A stretch of 64,000 nt of DNA from positions 21,886,001 through 21,950,000 of the forward strand of contig NC_135251.1 in the NCBI RefSeq assembly GCF_964204865.1, given 5' to 3'. The position numbers and the translations under genes were made by a program. This stretch comes from Styela clava. Lineage: Eukaryota > Chordata > Ascidiacea > Stolidobranchia > Styelidae. The notes beneath the pieces were generated by a model that ran no database searches, was not told the origin of the DNA, and saw only the letters and a list, made by a program, of their open reading frames with translations. Positions 50,401-64,000 of the stretch are shown in pieces (positions within the stretch are counted from its first letter, which is position 1; the number at the start of each line of letters is the position of its first letter).

Positions 50401-51270
50401 ACTGTCACCGTGAACATTTGCCTTCCCTAACTACTGTCCACGTGTTTATGCTAAAACAGCTATATCAAAATCAGAAATCAACTTATCACATTGAGTTCAA
50501 AAGATTTGAAAAAGATAGTTTGAAAGTATTAGATGGAAAAAAACTATTTCTATCTATCTGTGTTACTGAATTCAGCATATCCTAGACCTAGAGATATGTT
50601 ACGGGTATTTAGCATACCTCAAGAATTCCTCTATGTTCGACTGCTTTATTTCGTCTCTGATTTGCTCAGCAAAATTGTCGGTAATTGGAGGTGCTGGATC
50701 TTTGCTTGGTCGGGTAAACCATCCTATAAGAAAGCCAATCACAATTCCACCGGCAATACAAGCCATCGATAGTAATACGACCCTGTTCGTTGAAGTCATG
50801 CCGTATCTCTTTGTTTCGTGCCAAACCGATATTCGCAATATATATCGTCCAATACGTTTTGTCGAATACCAGAAATATATTCATACAGTATGGCGATAAA
50901 TATATACCGGTATATGCGTTTCAAAAATGAAGCCGCGAAGAGAATAACGCATCAGAATTAATGTTTAATCTAACCAACAATGCAAACCTTTTTTCCATTC
51001 GCGGCAAACTGCATTCACATCCTTTTTTTGTTTGCGTTCTCTTTAGAAAAGGGTACCTCCGTCAATGGAATGATCTTTTATCTACATACGTGAAATACAT
51101 CCGTATAAAATATAGCATTGCGCTCGTTTAATATGAATTTAAGTAAAATCAAGCTGCTAGAAGTGAATAAGCTTTCGTTACGCACAAAGGAATTTCTGAC
51201 TAAACCAATAAAAAGGGACGTTAGTGGCAGTAAACGACGCATTTTTACCTAATTGTTAAAAAGCTCCTTA

Positions 51271-54200
51271 TACATACAAATAACGGTTCGCGGAAATTTG
51301 ATGTTTTTGTATTTTGATCCATCAAAAAAAAAAACGTTTCTCGTCAACATTCGAAAAGTTTTAAATTTACATAAAGACTAAGAATTTGATATTCCACGAA
51401 TTACTATGTAAATAATGCTGTAGGGCGTAGGCATTAAAAGATCGCGAAGAAGGTATCCTATTACTGGCCATAACTGCTTCAAAAAATTCATTCCTATTAT
51501 TTTATATACGAAGAGTTTAAATACAAAAATAGAGGGAAGTGTCTCAAATTCAAGATACTGAAATTAATCTACACCATGTCCATGGTTAACAATGAAAATT
51601 ATGATTTGACCCTATTTTTTTGCCCGCTGAAGACTAATATTCCTCGATACACACGAACAAATAGGTCAACTGAAATGCCGTTTTTTCTGCAGAATCCCTG
51701 TTTATACGAATACTATTAAAACTAAAATCGGAAGAAATTTAACATACGGTTTTATAGAAATCAATTGCTACCATGTACTGGTGTCAAAGTGTACAGAGGG
51801 CACACGAACTAGAATAAACATTAAACACGCTTTCGGGTGTAATCTGCTGTTGTGATTATTTGACTTTGTTATTGTCCAATTTTACTGGGGTACTATTTGC
51901 GTGAGCGCGTCGCTACTACCACCGCAAATCCTTCTCGTTATCCGCTTGCGGTGCTGGAAGCGCGTGTAATCTTCAGTAGTACAATTTGGTAACTCTCAGA
52001 GCTCTGATTTGGTAACGATTACATAATTAAGCAACTGGCATTGTGTATAGTCTATCTTCCACAAATCTTACAGACGTGTACACTCGCTGTAAAGCTCCAA
52101 ACCTTTTGACTTTTTGTTTTAACGACTTTGCCACTAATTTTCGCCAATTTTATTTTATGATGTGCTGCACTTTACTTGCGTCACCTAGTGGTTCAATCGT
52201 CATTTTCCTATTTATTTGCGTGAAATGATACATTTTGTGTGTGTCAAATATATTAGCCATTTACAGCCAAGAGGAGACTGTTCAAAATTAAAAAGAAACC
52301 AAAAATAACAGTTGAATTTGTGTTGGTTCAAGATTTAAACTGAATTTATCCAATATATAATATTAGTGCAAGCATACTTGAACTAATTCTAACTTCGTTT
52401 TGTACCATTTGTAATATCGAGCCACCATAAACTCATGCTGGGCAGTAATATTGACATTTGGTTTGGTATTTTCCCTCTGTTTTGGGATTAGGTGAAAACA
52501 AAGATTGAAATTGGCTGAAAAAGGCTCGGAAATGTACTTGGGTTTCGGGTAATTTTTATTTTTTTGATTGAAGCAATTATGAATTCGATTTTTAATATTA
52601 ATAAACTTGAATATTGTGTATTCACTAAAAGCATATTCATCCTCTTCGGCTACGCCATTAAATGTCATTAACCCACGCTCTTTCCCTACAATGGATACAA
52701 ATCAACTATGAAATAAAAGTGAGTAGGAGGAATCAAGTAATTCGAGAAATTCTTGAATTAGCTTTTTATCCCCAAATATATTACCTTCAGTCATTACTAT
52801 TAAATTAGTGAAATAAATTACCACCACATCCGTTCTTTATTCGATACAAACCAGGTGATGACATGTGGTGTGTAATAATTTTGAGACTCTAATCGATGAT
52901 CGCATTGATTGGCGTAGTTATGACTCCGATACTGCTATGATTTTAAATGAAAAGTGGTTAAATATTTCTAACAGATCATGTTAACCCTTCCTTGCCATCT
53001 CTTATTTATTTATTTTTTTACTAAGAAAAGTCAGAATAGTTCCCTCATTGGTTATACATTAGTGAACTTACAAATTAGCCCCTTTCACAGAATGTTTATT
53101 TGTGTTTTTAATAGACTAAAACTCTTTGTTTCGATACATCATAACATAGAGGCGTTGTCCGGACAAATTTTCAGGTCGACAAGTTGTTACCAATAAGACA
53201 GTTATGCTCGAGAGGCACTACCACCTGCGCCAGATTCATAATGGACTGAATAACAATTGTAAACCAATTTTAAAACCATACTATTTACGTTTTTTCGATC
53301 TCGGCGGGGAATGAAAATTCTTTCATGCAGATGAGTAGGACATTCCGTGTCCGAAAATATAATTTGAGTGCCTATTTATTGAACAAATCTATCATCAAGT
53401 TTCTTTATTGTTCAATATACTCTTAGGTAATACTGCGAGCCACAGCCCATTAAGAATAAGCGTCTTTTCGGTCGTCAAACATCTTGGATGCGGTTGAATT
53501 GTCATCAAAGGTGATGGGTAGTTAATTATCAAATAGCTGTGTGTGGTGCGATTATCTAATATGTTACTGGATATTGATTGAGGATGAGCAACATAGTTTC
53601 GACTTTCCAATTATGGAAACACGTTTAAATTTTTGTAAAAAATGTGGATAGGGATTATACGGAGTCGGAAGTATTCTAATTGCGCTGTGTGAAAAACTAT
53701 TCTAATTCGATGTGGAGTTAGTTTTTGACAAACGTGTGTTCAATAAGTATGAAGCAGATTATAATTAACGCCCATCAATGTGTCCTTTCCATCAAGCTTA
53801 TGTCCCTCGTTACTGTAATGTTGTTGCAATATAAAATGGCGGTAGAGTTTTCACACAATTACCGCCCGAGACCAAAACGTTGCCGACACTTTCAGGTGCA
53901 ATCTTTCGTGAAAACGTCGCCGTTTCGCGAGATTAGGTAACCTGAGTTTCCGTTTCGCTGTTGATGATACTGCTTTATTGTCTGTGTGTGTTTGTTAAAA
54001 ACAAAAATATTTTTATTGATATTTGCTGAAGCCTGTGTATAGGTCATGCGATGTCGCGCGTGGCGTGGCGACCCCAAGTGACAAGAAATGACCTTACTCT
54101 GGCGGTATTCTACATGGCTTCATCTTCACCTACTGAATAATATAATAGCAGTGGTATTGAGCATCAAATATAACCCGGATTTAAAATGCGAAAACAAAAA

Positions 54201-57200
54201 CATTATTTATTAATATGTTTACCTTGTAACGCTGTTCCGACATCCTGCCTTCTGTTACAAGTATTCAACCTCTCACCCCCATTTACGCTACGGACTTCAA
54301 ATTGAAATAATTTAGATATTTATGGCAATAACAGATTCTAAATTTGTTCTCCTGACATTTATCAAATTTGCTTTGAAGTTCAAACTCAATTTAGCGAAAT
54401 TTCGGGCACGTGTTTATAAAAGAGTCCGCAATCATATTCGGAAGTAAGAACTTAAATCCAATGTTTACGGGATGAATATTTGTTGAATGTCGCACCGACG
54501 GAAATGCCTTTTATCGTATTTGATTTTTGATAAAGCGGCAGTTACACCATACCAACTGCTCTTTGATGATACCCACAACAATATGTAAACACAGATCTTC
54601 GCAAATCAACCGACTACTTATTAGAACTACAAAGAACTTAAAGAGAGCGTGAAGGTGCGTAGGCGGGTTGTTAAAACCACAAGCAAAAGCCACCATTGAA
54701 GATAATTTGTTCCGTTCCCGTTGTGCCTTCTGTTACTGTCAGCAGAAGACAAAATTAAGTGGACACTTTTTGTCATTGTAAATAGCAACACTGAAAAATT
54801 GATTCCGCTACTTTCATCCGACTTGACATCGTGTGTGGTATTTCCCAGGTGACTCCGGATGCTGATAATAGATTATTATGTGACAAAATGGTTGCAATTA
54901 TTATAATAAAAAATGAGTAAAATAAAAATAAAATTAATTTATCAACTGGGGACAGTAAGAAATTAATCGTAAATTTGCACTCCGTTGTCGTATTTTTGTG
55001 ATCTTAGTAGCGTCTTTTGAGTAAGCAATGATATTGGGAATTCAAACACATCCGGCGGTCCGGATTCCGTGGTTTACGTACCGTTTTAATTTATGTTTGA
55101 CCTCTCGTAAAACTTTTCATATTAAATAGTTACAGTTCGTGTACTCATGACAAAATACAATAATGACAAATAATGTTTGGTTTTCTTGATATGCGGAGAC
55201 ATTTATGAAGAAGCAACTTTAATCTGTAGGGTGTAAGAGGTGTTTCAATATTTATGCAATGTTGTATTTTACAACTTGTTGTTACAGATGCACCTATCAC
55301 CTGTATTGTTATCGTGAAAACTGAAGGGTGGTAAATAAAAACTTCTCTCGTCGGTAACGGCGGAACGTTTCATATTAAAGTAGGGCCGGATGTAATGAAT
55401 TTCATTGATACTTATTATTTGAAAAGTAATGGTTTTGTCTGCCAAGAAGGGATAAGTATAAGAAGTGGAAATTGAAATACAATAATTTTGCACCAAAACT
55501 ATGCTACAGCCACTACAGGCAGCGCAAATCAAAGGCTGCGAACAGTAATACAGAATATTCACTTTTCGGTCCGTTTTTTTGGTGGAAAGGGTAATTTACC
55601 ACCTTGTTTGGAGAAGGTTGTTGCAAATGCAGAGGCGACACAAGATATTCATCAGATCTGATACGTATATTCGCTAATATATATATTAATGTAAATGTTT
55701 AAAAAGGATTCGGAGACACCGAATGTAATGCTAAGTGTTTATAATAATTTTTTAATCTCGAACTAGCCTAGCATGGCGGGCAAATATTCATTATGCTTAA
55801 AATGACCACAGAAAACCTCATGCTAACGCTAATTGCGTCCATTCTAGACAACTGTGGTCGTTATTGTACAATGCCAATAAATTAATGTTTTCTACATTGT
55901 TTAATAAAAAAATAACAATAGACGTGGGGGTGTGTCATGAACGAAACAATTTAGACTCTAAATAAATATATATTTGCGGAATCGATTTTGCGATTAAACA
56001 TGATGCTAAATATAACATTTTTGACGTCAGAATTTGCCAAAATGCATATATGCGGAACGGCATCGTATCCGTATCTCCTGTGACGATGAATTCTTAGTAG
56101 CGTTACTGGAATCCACGCAATGAATCATAACCATTTGCGTAGACGACGTGAGGCTAATATTATCATTTTATTTCGTTTTCTTCCATAAATAACAATTTAA
56201 TATGGTAAAATTAGAATATCAAAGCAAACCTCGTTGTTAATCAGTTAGGAAATTGTTTCACTTGTCAGGAATTGTTTCACTTCTGTTCTGACAAATTTAT
56301 GTAGCAAACACATTTTCACAGTTCAGTTAACGAAATACAAAATGGCGGATGAAATAAAAAAAAAAACTCCACTGCTTCGGACAATTATTACTTTGCAGAA
56401 AAAGAACGATTTCTAATAATTATTGAGATTGTCTCAAATGGCTATTTCTGTTCTTTGATTTTTCATTAAATCGTGTTTAATTAAGTGAGTATCAATCACA
56501 ATTTAATCGTATGTCCTTCTTTGGTTAAAATTAAATCAATGCCGTTATCATCAAACATACCAAACTCGTTATATTAAGTTTGATATGTAATGAAGATTGA
56601 ACTCGTTTCAGACAACATTATTTGCCTATTCACAGCCCACTCGACATAAATACGTGAGATACAATGTATAATCTCTGTCGTAATTCACATTCTTTCGGCC
56701 TCCTGATACAATGTTGAGAGGCGACCACAGGTAAAAAGAATGTGAGTAACAAACACACAAAACGTATGAAATAATTTGTGAATTCCAAACATTTTCCGAC
56801 TCCACTTTCCCAACGCTTCCCACACAACACTGAGAATGCTCTTCAGATTTGTTCATGACATTGAGGATCGACTGATGCGACAAATTTCTGGCATCTGAAT
56901 TTTCTAGGTTGCCCACACATCACAATGAGAAATAATGTTTGAAATTGTACAGCTGACATACGATGAATGGATATACGGTTATTCACCTATTTGAAATGTA
57001 CGTTTTACAACTCATACCTAAACGAGTAAAACCAGAGCATTTAATTTACTATAAAATACCATTTTTATGGTGTCTACATCATCATTAATTGATTGAAAAT
57101 TTCTTATCTGTTTGAGACTCTATTGGCCGGTAATCCTAATGAGGGACATGTGCGCAAAGCGCATTTTGTAACCAGTGTTATAAGTATCATTCCACCCACG

Positions 57201-60200
57201 CACGGGATGTGTAACTGATGTGCCCCCCGCAGTTAAATTAGTATCGGAATCCCCGGGTGTCCCTGCTGCGGTAAAGCTTGATCTTATTGGTGACGTCAAA
57301 CTGATATTTTCTGACGTAACCAACTACAAAGCCAAGAGGTACTCGAACAAGATTCGACAATAATTGGTTCCGAAAGTCGTTTCTTTCCTCAGCTTGAACG
57401 AATATAGACGATGGTGCTTGAATGTATTTAACAGACGGGCAACATTTCAAAGTTAAAATTGCGAAGCCTATGATACTTTTTGATATATGGTCGTATTGAG
57501 TAGTTTATACAACTGAGAGAGTGAACTCTGACATCGTCACACTTTTACTTATTTGTACACCTTTTTGCTTCCGGTTTGCCCAAGACTGAATTGTTTTTAT
57601 TATCGTAAGGGTGCCTGTTACCACTCAGAATATGCTAAATTAGGGTCATGATCATAGATTGTGTTCATCTCGAGTATCGCTTCAAATCATAAAATTGTCA
57701 CAAGCATCATATCGACGTAATAATTCACGGCAGAGCCGCCCACACATCTCGGCAGGAGTGCAGTTGTCTAGGCAACGTTTATTCAACGGGATCCAGGTCT
57801 TTGTCTTCTATACGGAAGTCGCATACTTGACCAAAACTTCAAAGGACTACTAAATGATATATTGGGACAATTGCGTGATACAACTATTATCAACTATTTC
57901 TGGGACAATTTGCTACACTAACATCCCTTCTGAATTGATGTCGCGACTTTCAATTTTGAAGTTGGTCGTTTTATTACCACATGTTCATTTGTTGTTAAAA
58001 GTCTAAATTTAACTTCCCTCGTACTTGATGGATGTTCAGCCAGTTGTAAGTGACAATAAATGATCACTCAATCAAAATGTTCTCATATATACAAACACAT
58101 TACGTCAACGGAACTACCATAATTTGTCCCGAGCGTTGTCAAGTACCGGTAACGCCGACGAGTAAACTACGAACTGTTTTACATGGATACTTCTTCGTCA
58201 AGAAATTGATTTGGGAAATTTATTTCCATAACTTCTCAGGTTGTTTTAGAGACCCTGTCATCACCGGAACAAATATTACTAAGATCCAGATCTTTCCAAT
58301 TGTAATCTAGCTAAATTACGTCTTCTGAACAGATCGGTAACTCACACAAACTTGATGTTTCTCGCTGAGCATGTTTATTTATTTAGGATCCGTTGTGGTT
58401 AGAGATATATCAATTGCAAAACCAATTTGAAAGTGCTTTAATTTCGGCTTAAGTTCTTCGAAATGTCCACCACAACTGAGATTTTGATTTTTTTAATTTA
58501 AACTAATAAAATCGAACCTTCGTCTAAATTTATATTTGTATGTCATTATATTTGGTGTCAATTTTCAAATATCTTTAGACAACCCGGGTGGCATCACGGA
58601 AGGTGGCTTAAATAAGGGTTCCGTACAGTCCGAGGATCAAAGGCGGGTCTTGAACAGAGGTGAAAATGTCACATTTATGAGTCATTCAGACACAAACCAT
58701 TTTTCGTAATGAGCAGTTATACCATTAAATTCTGACTTTCATGTGTATTATTTTTTAGTTAAACTAAACATATAGCAAATGGTTATCCAACGTAACTGGT
58801 TTATGGCAGAAGTTCAATGCTTTCATAAGAGAACATTTTAATAGAATGTATTCGATATAATTTTTCCAACTGCTTTGATATATTGCTCTTTTTATGATTG
58901 CAAACTTATTTCGAAAATGACCATCAAAATGGTAATAACCCACAAAACGCGTGCAGCCCAATCATCCTAAGAGTTTGCCTGAATGTCTTGGAACAGCTAA
59001 CACCGCATAGGCTATTTCCATGTTGGATGTGCTTAAAAGAAAAAGTTTTTCCTCTAAGCATATAAACGATCTCGGAATCTTTTAATTGATATTATCTAAA
59101 GTAAGTGAGAAAATTCTAGACTATTGATCACCACTAAAATATGACTGGTTATTACGAATAAGCGGTCATTGATAATTTTTCTCACAGGTATTAAACATAA
59201 TTTTGTGAGCAATTGTCGTGGCGTATCACGGACATAAAAACTATTTGTGTGTAAACATTAGAACGTGATATCTTAACATGAGAAACTATTCCAATTCGGA
59301 TGCGACTGTCATCATAATTTATTCCCCTTGATTTTTTGACATAGGGTGACCTGTTGCTACATAAATCATCATTTGAGTATATAGCAACCAACTAATGTCT
59401 CACTAAAATTACATTTACATAGATTTGTTATTGGGTTAAATTTAGACTATGAACCCCCAAAGCTAGCTTTCGTGATTTTAAATCATTGTTCACTGTAATA
59501 AACGACACGATATTGGAAAAACAATTAATAAAAGACGTATTTAACAACTTCGTGACGTGGATTCAAAATGTACGAAAAACACACTGGGGAGCAGTCGGCC
59601 TATGTTCAAATATCAAGTCCATACCCAACGTCATTTAGTTTCAGTAATAAAAAAATGCGATTGATATTTCACAATAATTTGAGTTCTCGGTTATACATTA
59701 CATATATATTTATATCCATATATATGTAATTCATATTCGATTCTAATATCTCTTTATATAACGAGCATATATAGCAACATGAACTAAAACCATCAAAAAT
59801 ATTTATACCTGAAAGAAAAAGGTCAATAAGGTATTGGAAATATGACTGAAGTCAAGGTACAAACGAAGTCAATGACTACATAATTGGCCATGATAATCGT
59901 ATTAAAACTTTGACAATTCAGAATCTATTTAAATATGTTTTTTAAAATGCGTAATTAGTTTAACCTTTGTTAATACGTTTTGTGAATAAACTAGGGAATA
60001 CCTGTCCATGACTCATCCTCGTTCACAATAATTGATTTTCCTTGCATGTACAATATTACAATGAATGATGAAATTCTGTTGGCAGATTCAAGCCAACAAC
60101 CCTTGAAACGCAGATAGTCAATGTTTAACATAAGATGACATATGGCTGGGCAATTGCACTGAAAAAGTGTTTATTTTTTGTGGGATAGTTCAGCAACGTG

Positions 60201-63200
60201 GTAAAACATTTTTCTTTACATTTCTTTTTATTTTTCTTCCTAGAGTTTTATTTATTGTTGTTGAACGTCTAAGTTTAACTTCCCCCGTACTTGCTAGGTA
60301 TTGAACCATTTGTAAGTGACATTATTTGATAGTGACATTTTTCGATAGTTTTGTTTTTTGTTAGTTTTATTCATAATCTCATTTTTAATATAATGTTACA
60401 TGATCTTCCAAATAACCCTCTGAAGTTCCGCTTTGAGAGATAAAAGTAATCAATTGGCTCATATTCTCAAATGTACACAAACGCAATTTATATTCTCAAT
60501 ATACGGTATGATAATTTTTATTGAATCTCTCGTTTAATTCATTAGAAACTAAAACTTGTCAAAAAGCAATATTTACACACGTGACTCTATTTGTGACATC
60601 ACAATGATTCTTTTACAATTAAAAAACCCCGACTTTGTCAGTTTGAAGGTTAGCACATCTATTTACAGTTGCCTTAAACGGCTTTCTTCTGACAAGTATT
60701 TTTAGCCCGGTGGTGCATATATTTTTACTCAAATTAATATTTACAAATGGGGAAACGTAAAAAAGTTGAGATTCCATCATTCTATAAATAAACCATCTTG
60801 TGAATGCTTTTTGCCTCAGCGGAATTTCCGTCACGCTCATCGAGCAGTGGCAATTTCCCCAACATGTGAATTTACAGTTACACATGCTTTTGTTTGCTCA
60901 ATAGACAAGGGTACCTGCTAGTTTCGGGTGGGTAATTTCACTCTGAGCTAAAATCCCCTAACTATATTATGACGTTAGGCGATAAGCGATGTAAAAAAGC
61001 GGAAGAAATTCCGTTTCGACTTTCGTCAATTGCGTACACCTGTTAGTATGTTTTAGGACGCTTCCGACACCGGGTCATAGGTTACATTGTGAAAATGGAT
61101 CCCGGATATAATTAACAGTTGTGTGCCCGGTTAGGTATGTATCAAGCTTGGGACATTAGTATTCTATTATAAACTAATGTATTACAGTATTCTGTGACAG
61201 CGTAATATGATACTTTCATAATATACATTCCAAGACAACGGATAAAATTTCAACTGTTCGCCCATTCTTATTCTTCACACCGAACAGGACTACGATGTAA
61301 TTTCGCGGCTCACCTGATTACGTCATTTCTACGTTTCATTCCATACTTAGGGAGTAACTTCGACGTTTATTGGATGGCCCGCCGGTATCTTCATTTGGGT
61401 TAGCATGAGTCATCCGCGCGTGAATCATTTTGCAAACGACTGAGGCGAATTGATTCGACACAATTTGAAATACATGCCCAAAATTATGAAAACGTAACTA
61501 TGGTTCATACTTGGGTAGACATTTGTCATTTCTATCTATATTGTTGCCACATTGCCAGTAACGTGCCACAAAACAATCGTTGACGATTTGTCATAGTAAA
61601 AAGTAGCATTTATGTTTTCTCTTTAGCACATGAAAAGAAGCACTTCAACTGTGAGTGATAGTGCTATCCATCAAGCTTTCTCGGAAGCGCCATCAAAAGA
61701 ATAACTTATAAATATTTTTTCGGTGAAAAATCAAATTTATGAATCATTTTATGTGCTCATTTAACCGCTATCGTACTGGTTATTAAATCAAAACAGTCTA
61801 CATATTTCGTCGCACTGATCTTTTTGCCGCTGCCAAAAAAGGAGCACGGTTCAAAAATGTGAATAATTGGGACAATGACAATTGTACGAGTGCCCGGTAG
61901 CAAAACCTCATAATAAGCGCCGAACGTCGCATTCTTTTGAGCAAAATCACATGATGACGTGACGTCATCTGACTGACGAACGTCGTTTTGGCTTGATTTG
62001 ACTCATGCTAATATCGCTGCCGTCATTAGAACGTGATAAAAAAAATGATTTCCAAACGTTATTGTTAGCTCAGGGAAATAACATCTTACGAAATTGTATA
62101 CCTGTCCAATAGGTATCAATAATCCCTATTTTGACAAAAGATTTCACCCGCAAAAGAAAACTTCATTGTACCTATTCTGAGGTATCTAAAACTATTATAA
62201 GCGTCAATTAACTAAATATAGAATCTAAGCTATATTTACATCACTGACTAACAAAAATAAAAGTTGTAAATCAAAACTATGAAAATAAATTCCGCTCCAC
62301 ACATATCTCTAACCATGTGATCTATTAGGCGATAATAAATGTTGGTTAAAGACCGTATCATAATACATGTTATCACATGCTGTTAGTGGTAGCGCGGCAG
62401 AAAAAGTACGTTATGGATGCTAGTGTTTGACCGTCGATGTTATAAATGTAGCAATTTTAAAAGTACAAGCAATTTGTAGACAATTATCTTCAAATTTACC
62501 CCAAAATAACTTGTAGGTAGTAGAAAATTGCCTCCGTAATTTGAGAATCGGGCATCTAGCTCACATAAATATATACAAATGTTAATATAATTATATTGAA
62601 TTTGTATATACTGGCTGTCAATATAAATTTGTAAATATACAGCATTCATCGATGTAAGATCTTATCAGATGTCTGACAAAAATAGGACATTGTCAATGTC
62701 GCGTTTTATTACGTTTAGAATGAGTCACACTTTGATCGCGAAATGGCTATAAAATAAATCTTGCAATATTTTCCAGACACTTAGAAGATAATAATTACAT
62801 GCTTTGCCACCTGAAACTGGACATTCAAATCATGGATCGTGGGGGCGTTGGATAAACTGTCTTCACGTGATACGTTCAATCTGATATTGGGGGGCAATTA
62901 CTTGTATGCATTACTTGATTCATGCATTACAGGTTTATCATTGCACGATGAAATTTTGCAAGATTTTATGATAAGTGGTAACCAATTTTTTAAAAGTTGA
63001 AGAAAACTTGCACAGAAAAGCAAAGACATCAATTTCGAAGAACAAATAGCTAAATATTGCAAAGAGGTCCAATTTGAAAAAATAAAATAAAACTACTGTC
63101 ATTCGTAAGAGCCCATTGTCTACATGCATTGTGAATGCTTGATAACGTCAACGTTAGTTTATTTTCTCTGAAAAGTATATGATGTAACTATTTGTAAATC

Positions 63201-64000
63201 AGGCTCTAGCAAATGACATTATTATAACAAGATGAAAATTTCTCAATAATTATGACCCCATAAAAATTCCAATGACCCCAAATCTTAGTGCTAGACGTCT
63301 GACCATCATTTTCGGGTTTATTTTGAAATCCTGAAAAGTGACCTTTACAGTGGAATGCTCCATTAGCAATCCAAAATGACGGAATTGACCTGACTGATGT
63401 CATGAAAGTACCGCCATCTTGTCGTAATATACTTACCTGTCTATACGCAGACTATCAATTAAAGTAGATACGTCGTTATGCCGCGGTTCATGTAAGACTT
63501 TAAAGAATAACTAACTATACCTGTAAGGGTGAATTTCTCAATATAGGAAGTAACTGACCAATTGTCACAGAATTAATATTCCAATGTGGGGTCTCCGGTT
63601 CATGGTTCGGCCACCCAGTTAATAAATGTAGTGTTGACATTAAGTATTTCAATAATTTTGTGACGAGAGATAAGTAAGCTGTTGACAAAACGGATTATTT
63701 TAAATTTGATGGTTGCTCTATTTTCTGTTATACTACAAGAGTGAAAGTTCCCACGTCCTCGAATAACCCACACTTTACGAGTGAAGAATAAAATTTGGTG
63801 TTGCTCAGGTAAACTCTCTCCATGACCCCGGAACCCACGGTGATTGAAAAGGGCTGGGATTCAGTACGGCATAAAACTGGTACAAATGGAATTGATATTT
63901 GACCCCGTGAACAATTGAAAAGCACACCCTATTTATGCATTTAAATTTATCATTTAGTGCGTCTTCTCTTTCAAACGTGAAATTGTATCATGTCAAACAT
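51271..64000. other. 12.7 kb without a supportable gene
   Basis: Both strands were scanned for exon-like stretches with splice sites in phase. ORFs such as 52363-52668, 55269-55562, 56626-56916 and 57120-57450 (all minus) show no family resemblance and no joining partners. The composition stays AT-rich with scattered homopolymers. AAAATGGCGG occurs at 53834 and ACAAAATGGCGG near 56338; such motifs can mark promoters (YY1-like), but no gene follows. It may be distal flank, long introns or regulatory DNA of genes outside the window. Confidence 0.4.
57985..60320. repeat. Pair of ~65-bp direct repeats
   Basis: About 57985-58045 and 60256-60320 share GTCTAA-TTTAACTTCCC-CGTACTTG, then TTGTAAGTGACA, and afterwards CTCA-ATT-TTCTCA and TACACAAACGCA-type blocks. 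They are 2.2 kb apart in the same orientation. This looks like a low-copy dispersed repeat; nothing coding is seen. Confidence 0.5.

Larger units (their letters stand above)
39288..50799 (-). pseudogene. NAALADL1: Second NAALADL1-like M28B carboxypeptidase copy, probably a young pseudogene
   Basis: All fifteen exons of copy 1 are recognisable: 50618-50799, 48846-49024, 48623-48732, 48181-48305, 47808-47987, 46553-47506 (split by an insertion), 46204-46289, 45693-45895, 45123-45361, 44908-44998, 44432-44684, 44015-44096, 40363-40455, 40167-40284, 39288-39389. Splice sites and phases are kept and the zinc ligands are still encoded ([31 protein letters not shown]). Two lesions are seen. Exon 4 is 125 nt instead of 127, a 2-nt loss just after the SRYG codons that leads to a stop early in exon 5. 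Exon 6 is interrupted by a 755-bp element between copies of CATTCTCCA. Other exons show no stops, so loss was recent, or the short lesion is a sequencing error. Intron 12 holds a 3-kb hAT transposon. Confidence 0.85.
38275..51270. repeat. Segmental duplication unit 2 (broken carboxypeptidase gene)
   Basis: This is the counterpart of unit 1. Left-end homology begins at ACACGGTAATAAGCAATGCT. The right end stops near GCTCCTTATACATAC. Exons, intron positions and long intron stretches match unit 1. Differences are mostly insertions: 38532-38842, 40682-43708 and 46735-47489 here; 23627-26640, 27982-28414, 29268-29738 and 32190-32643 in unit 1. Confidence 0.85.

Noticed and set aside
52363-57450. 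Minus-strand ORFs of 70-101 codons
   Set aside because: Amino-acid make-up looks random, and I could find no exon partners or motifs.

Overview
This is an animal nuclear window: AT-rich, with multi-exon genes and canonical GT-AG introns that I could join by reading phase. Best guess is an invertebrate deuterostome, possibly a tunicate. That rests only on the gene set (STYXL1-like, PGAP3, ERO1, NAALADL1-like) and the intron style, so it is weak.

Layout. 1-2530: minus strand, first three exons of an unrecognised acidic protein gene that runs off the left edge; a non-autonomous hAT element sits in an intron. 3366-15223: plus strand, complete 14-exon ERO1 gene, head-to-head with the previous gene. 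It has an apparent duplicated alternative last exon at 14140-14194. 17498-19526: minus strand, complete 3-exon PGAP3. 20749-23423: minus strand, complete 7-exon STYXL1-like pseudophosphatase gene.

23.55-51.27 kb is a segmental tandem duplication. Unit 1 carries an intact 15-exon M28B carboxypeptidase gene (27259-36020, NAALADL1-like, all zinc ligands kept). Unit 2 carries its paralogue (39288-50799) with the same 15 exon positions. That copy is broken by a 2-nt deletion in exon 4 and a 755-bp foldback-like element in exon 6, so it is probably a young pseudogene. Insertions since the duplication tell the two units apart: a 3-kb THAP/YqaJ (ISL2EU-like) element and an inverted minisatellite in unit 1, and a 3-kb hAT transposon and the exon-6 insertion in unit 2. 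A smaller dispersed element sits in both units at different places and in opposite orientation.

51.3-64 kb: no gene could be supported; only short ORFs without splice support and a few low-copy repeats.

The host genes do not form one pathway. ERO1 (disulfide formation) and PGAP3 (GPI lipid remodelling) both act in the secretory pathway but look like chance neighbours. The most interesting features are the ERO1 alternative C-terminus, the live/decaying paralogue pair, and the palindromic element inside a coding exon whose ends could act as splice sites.
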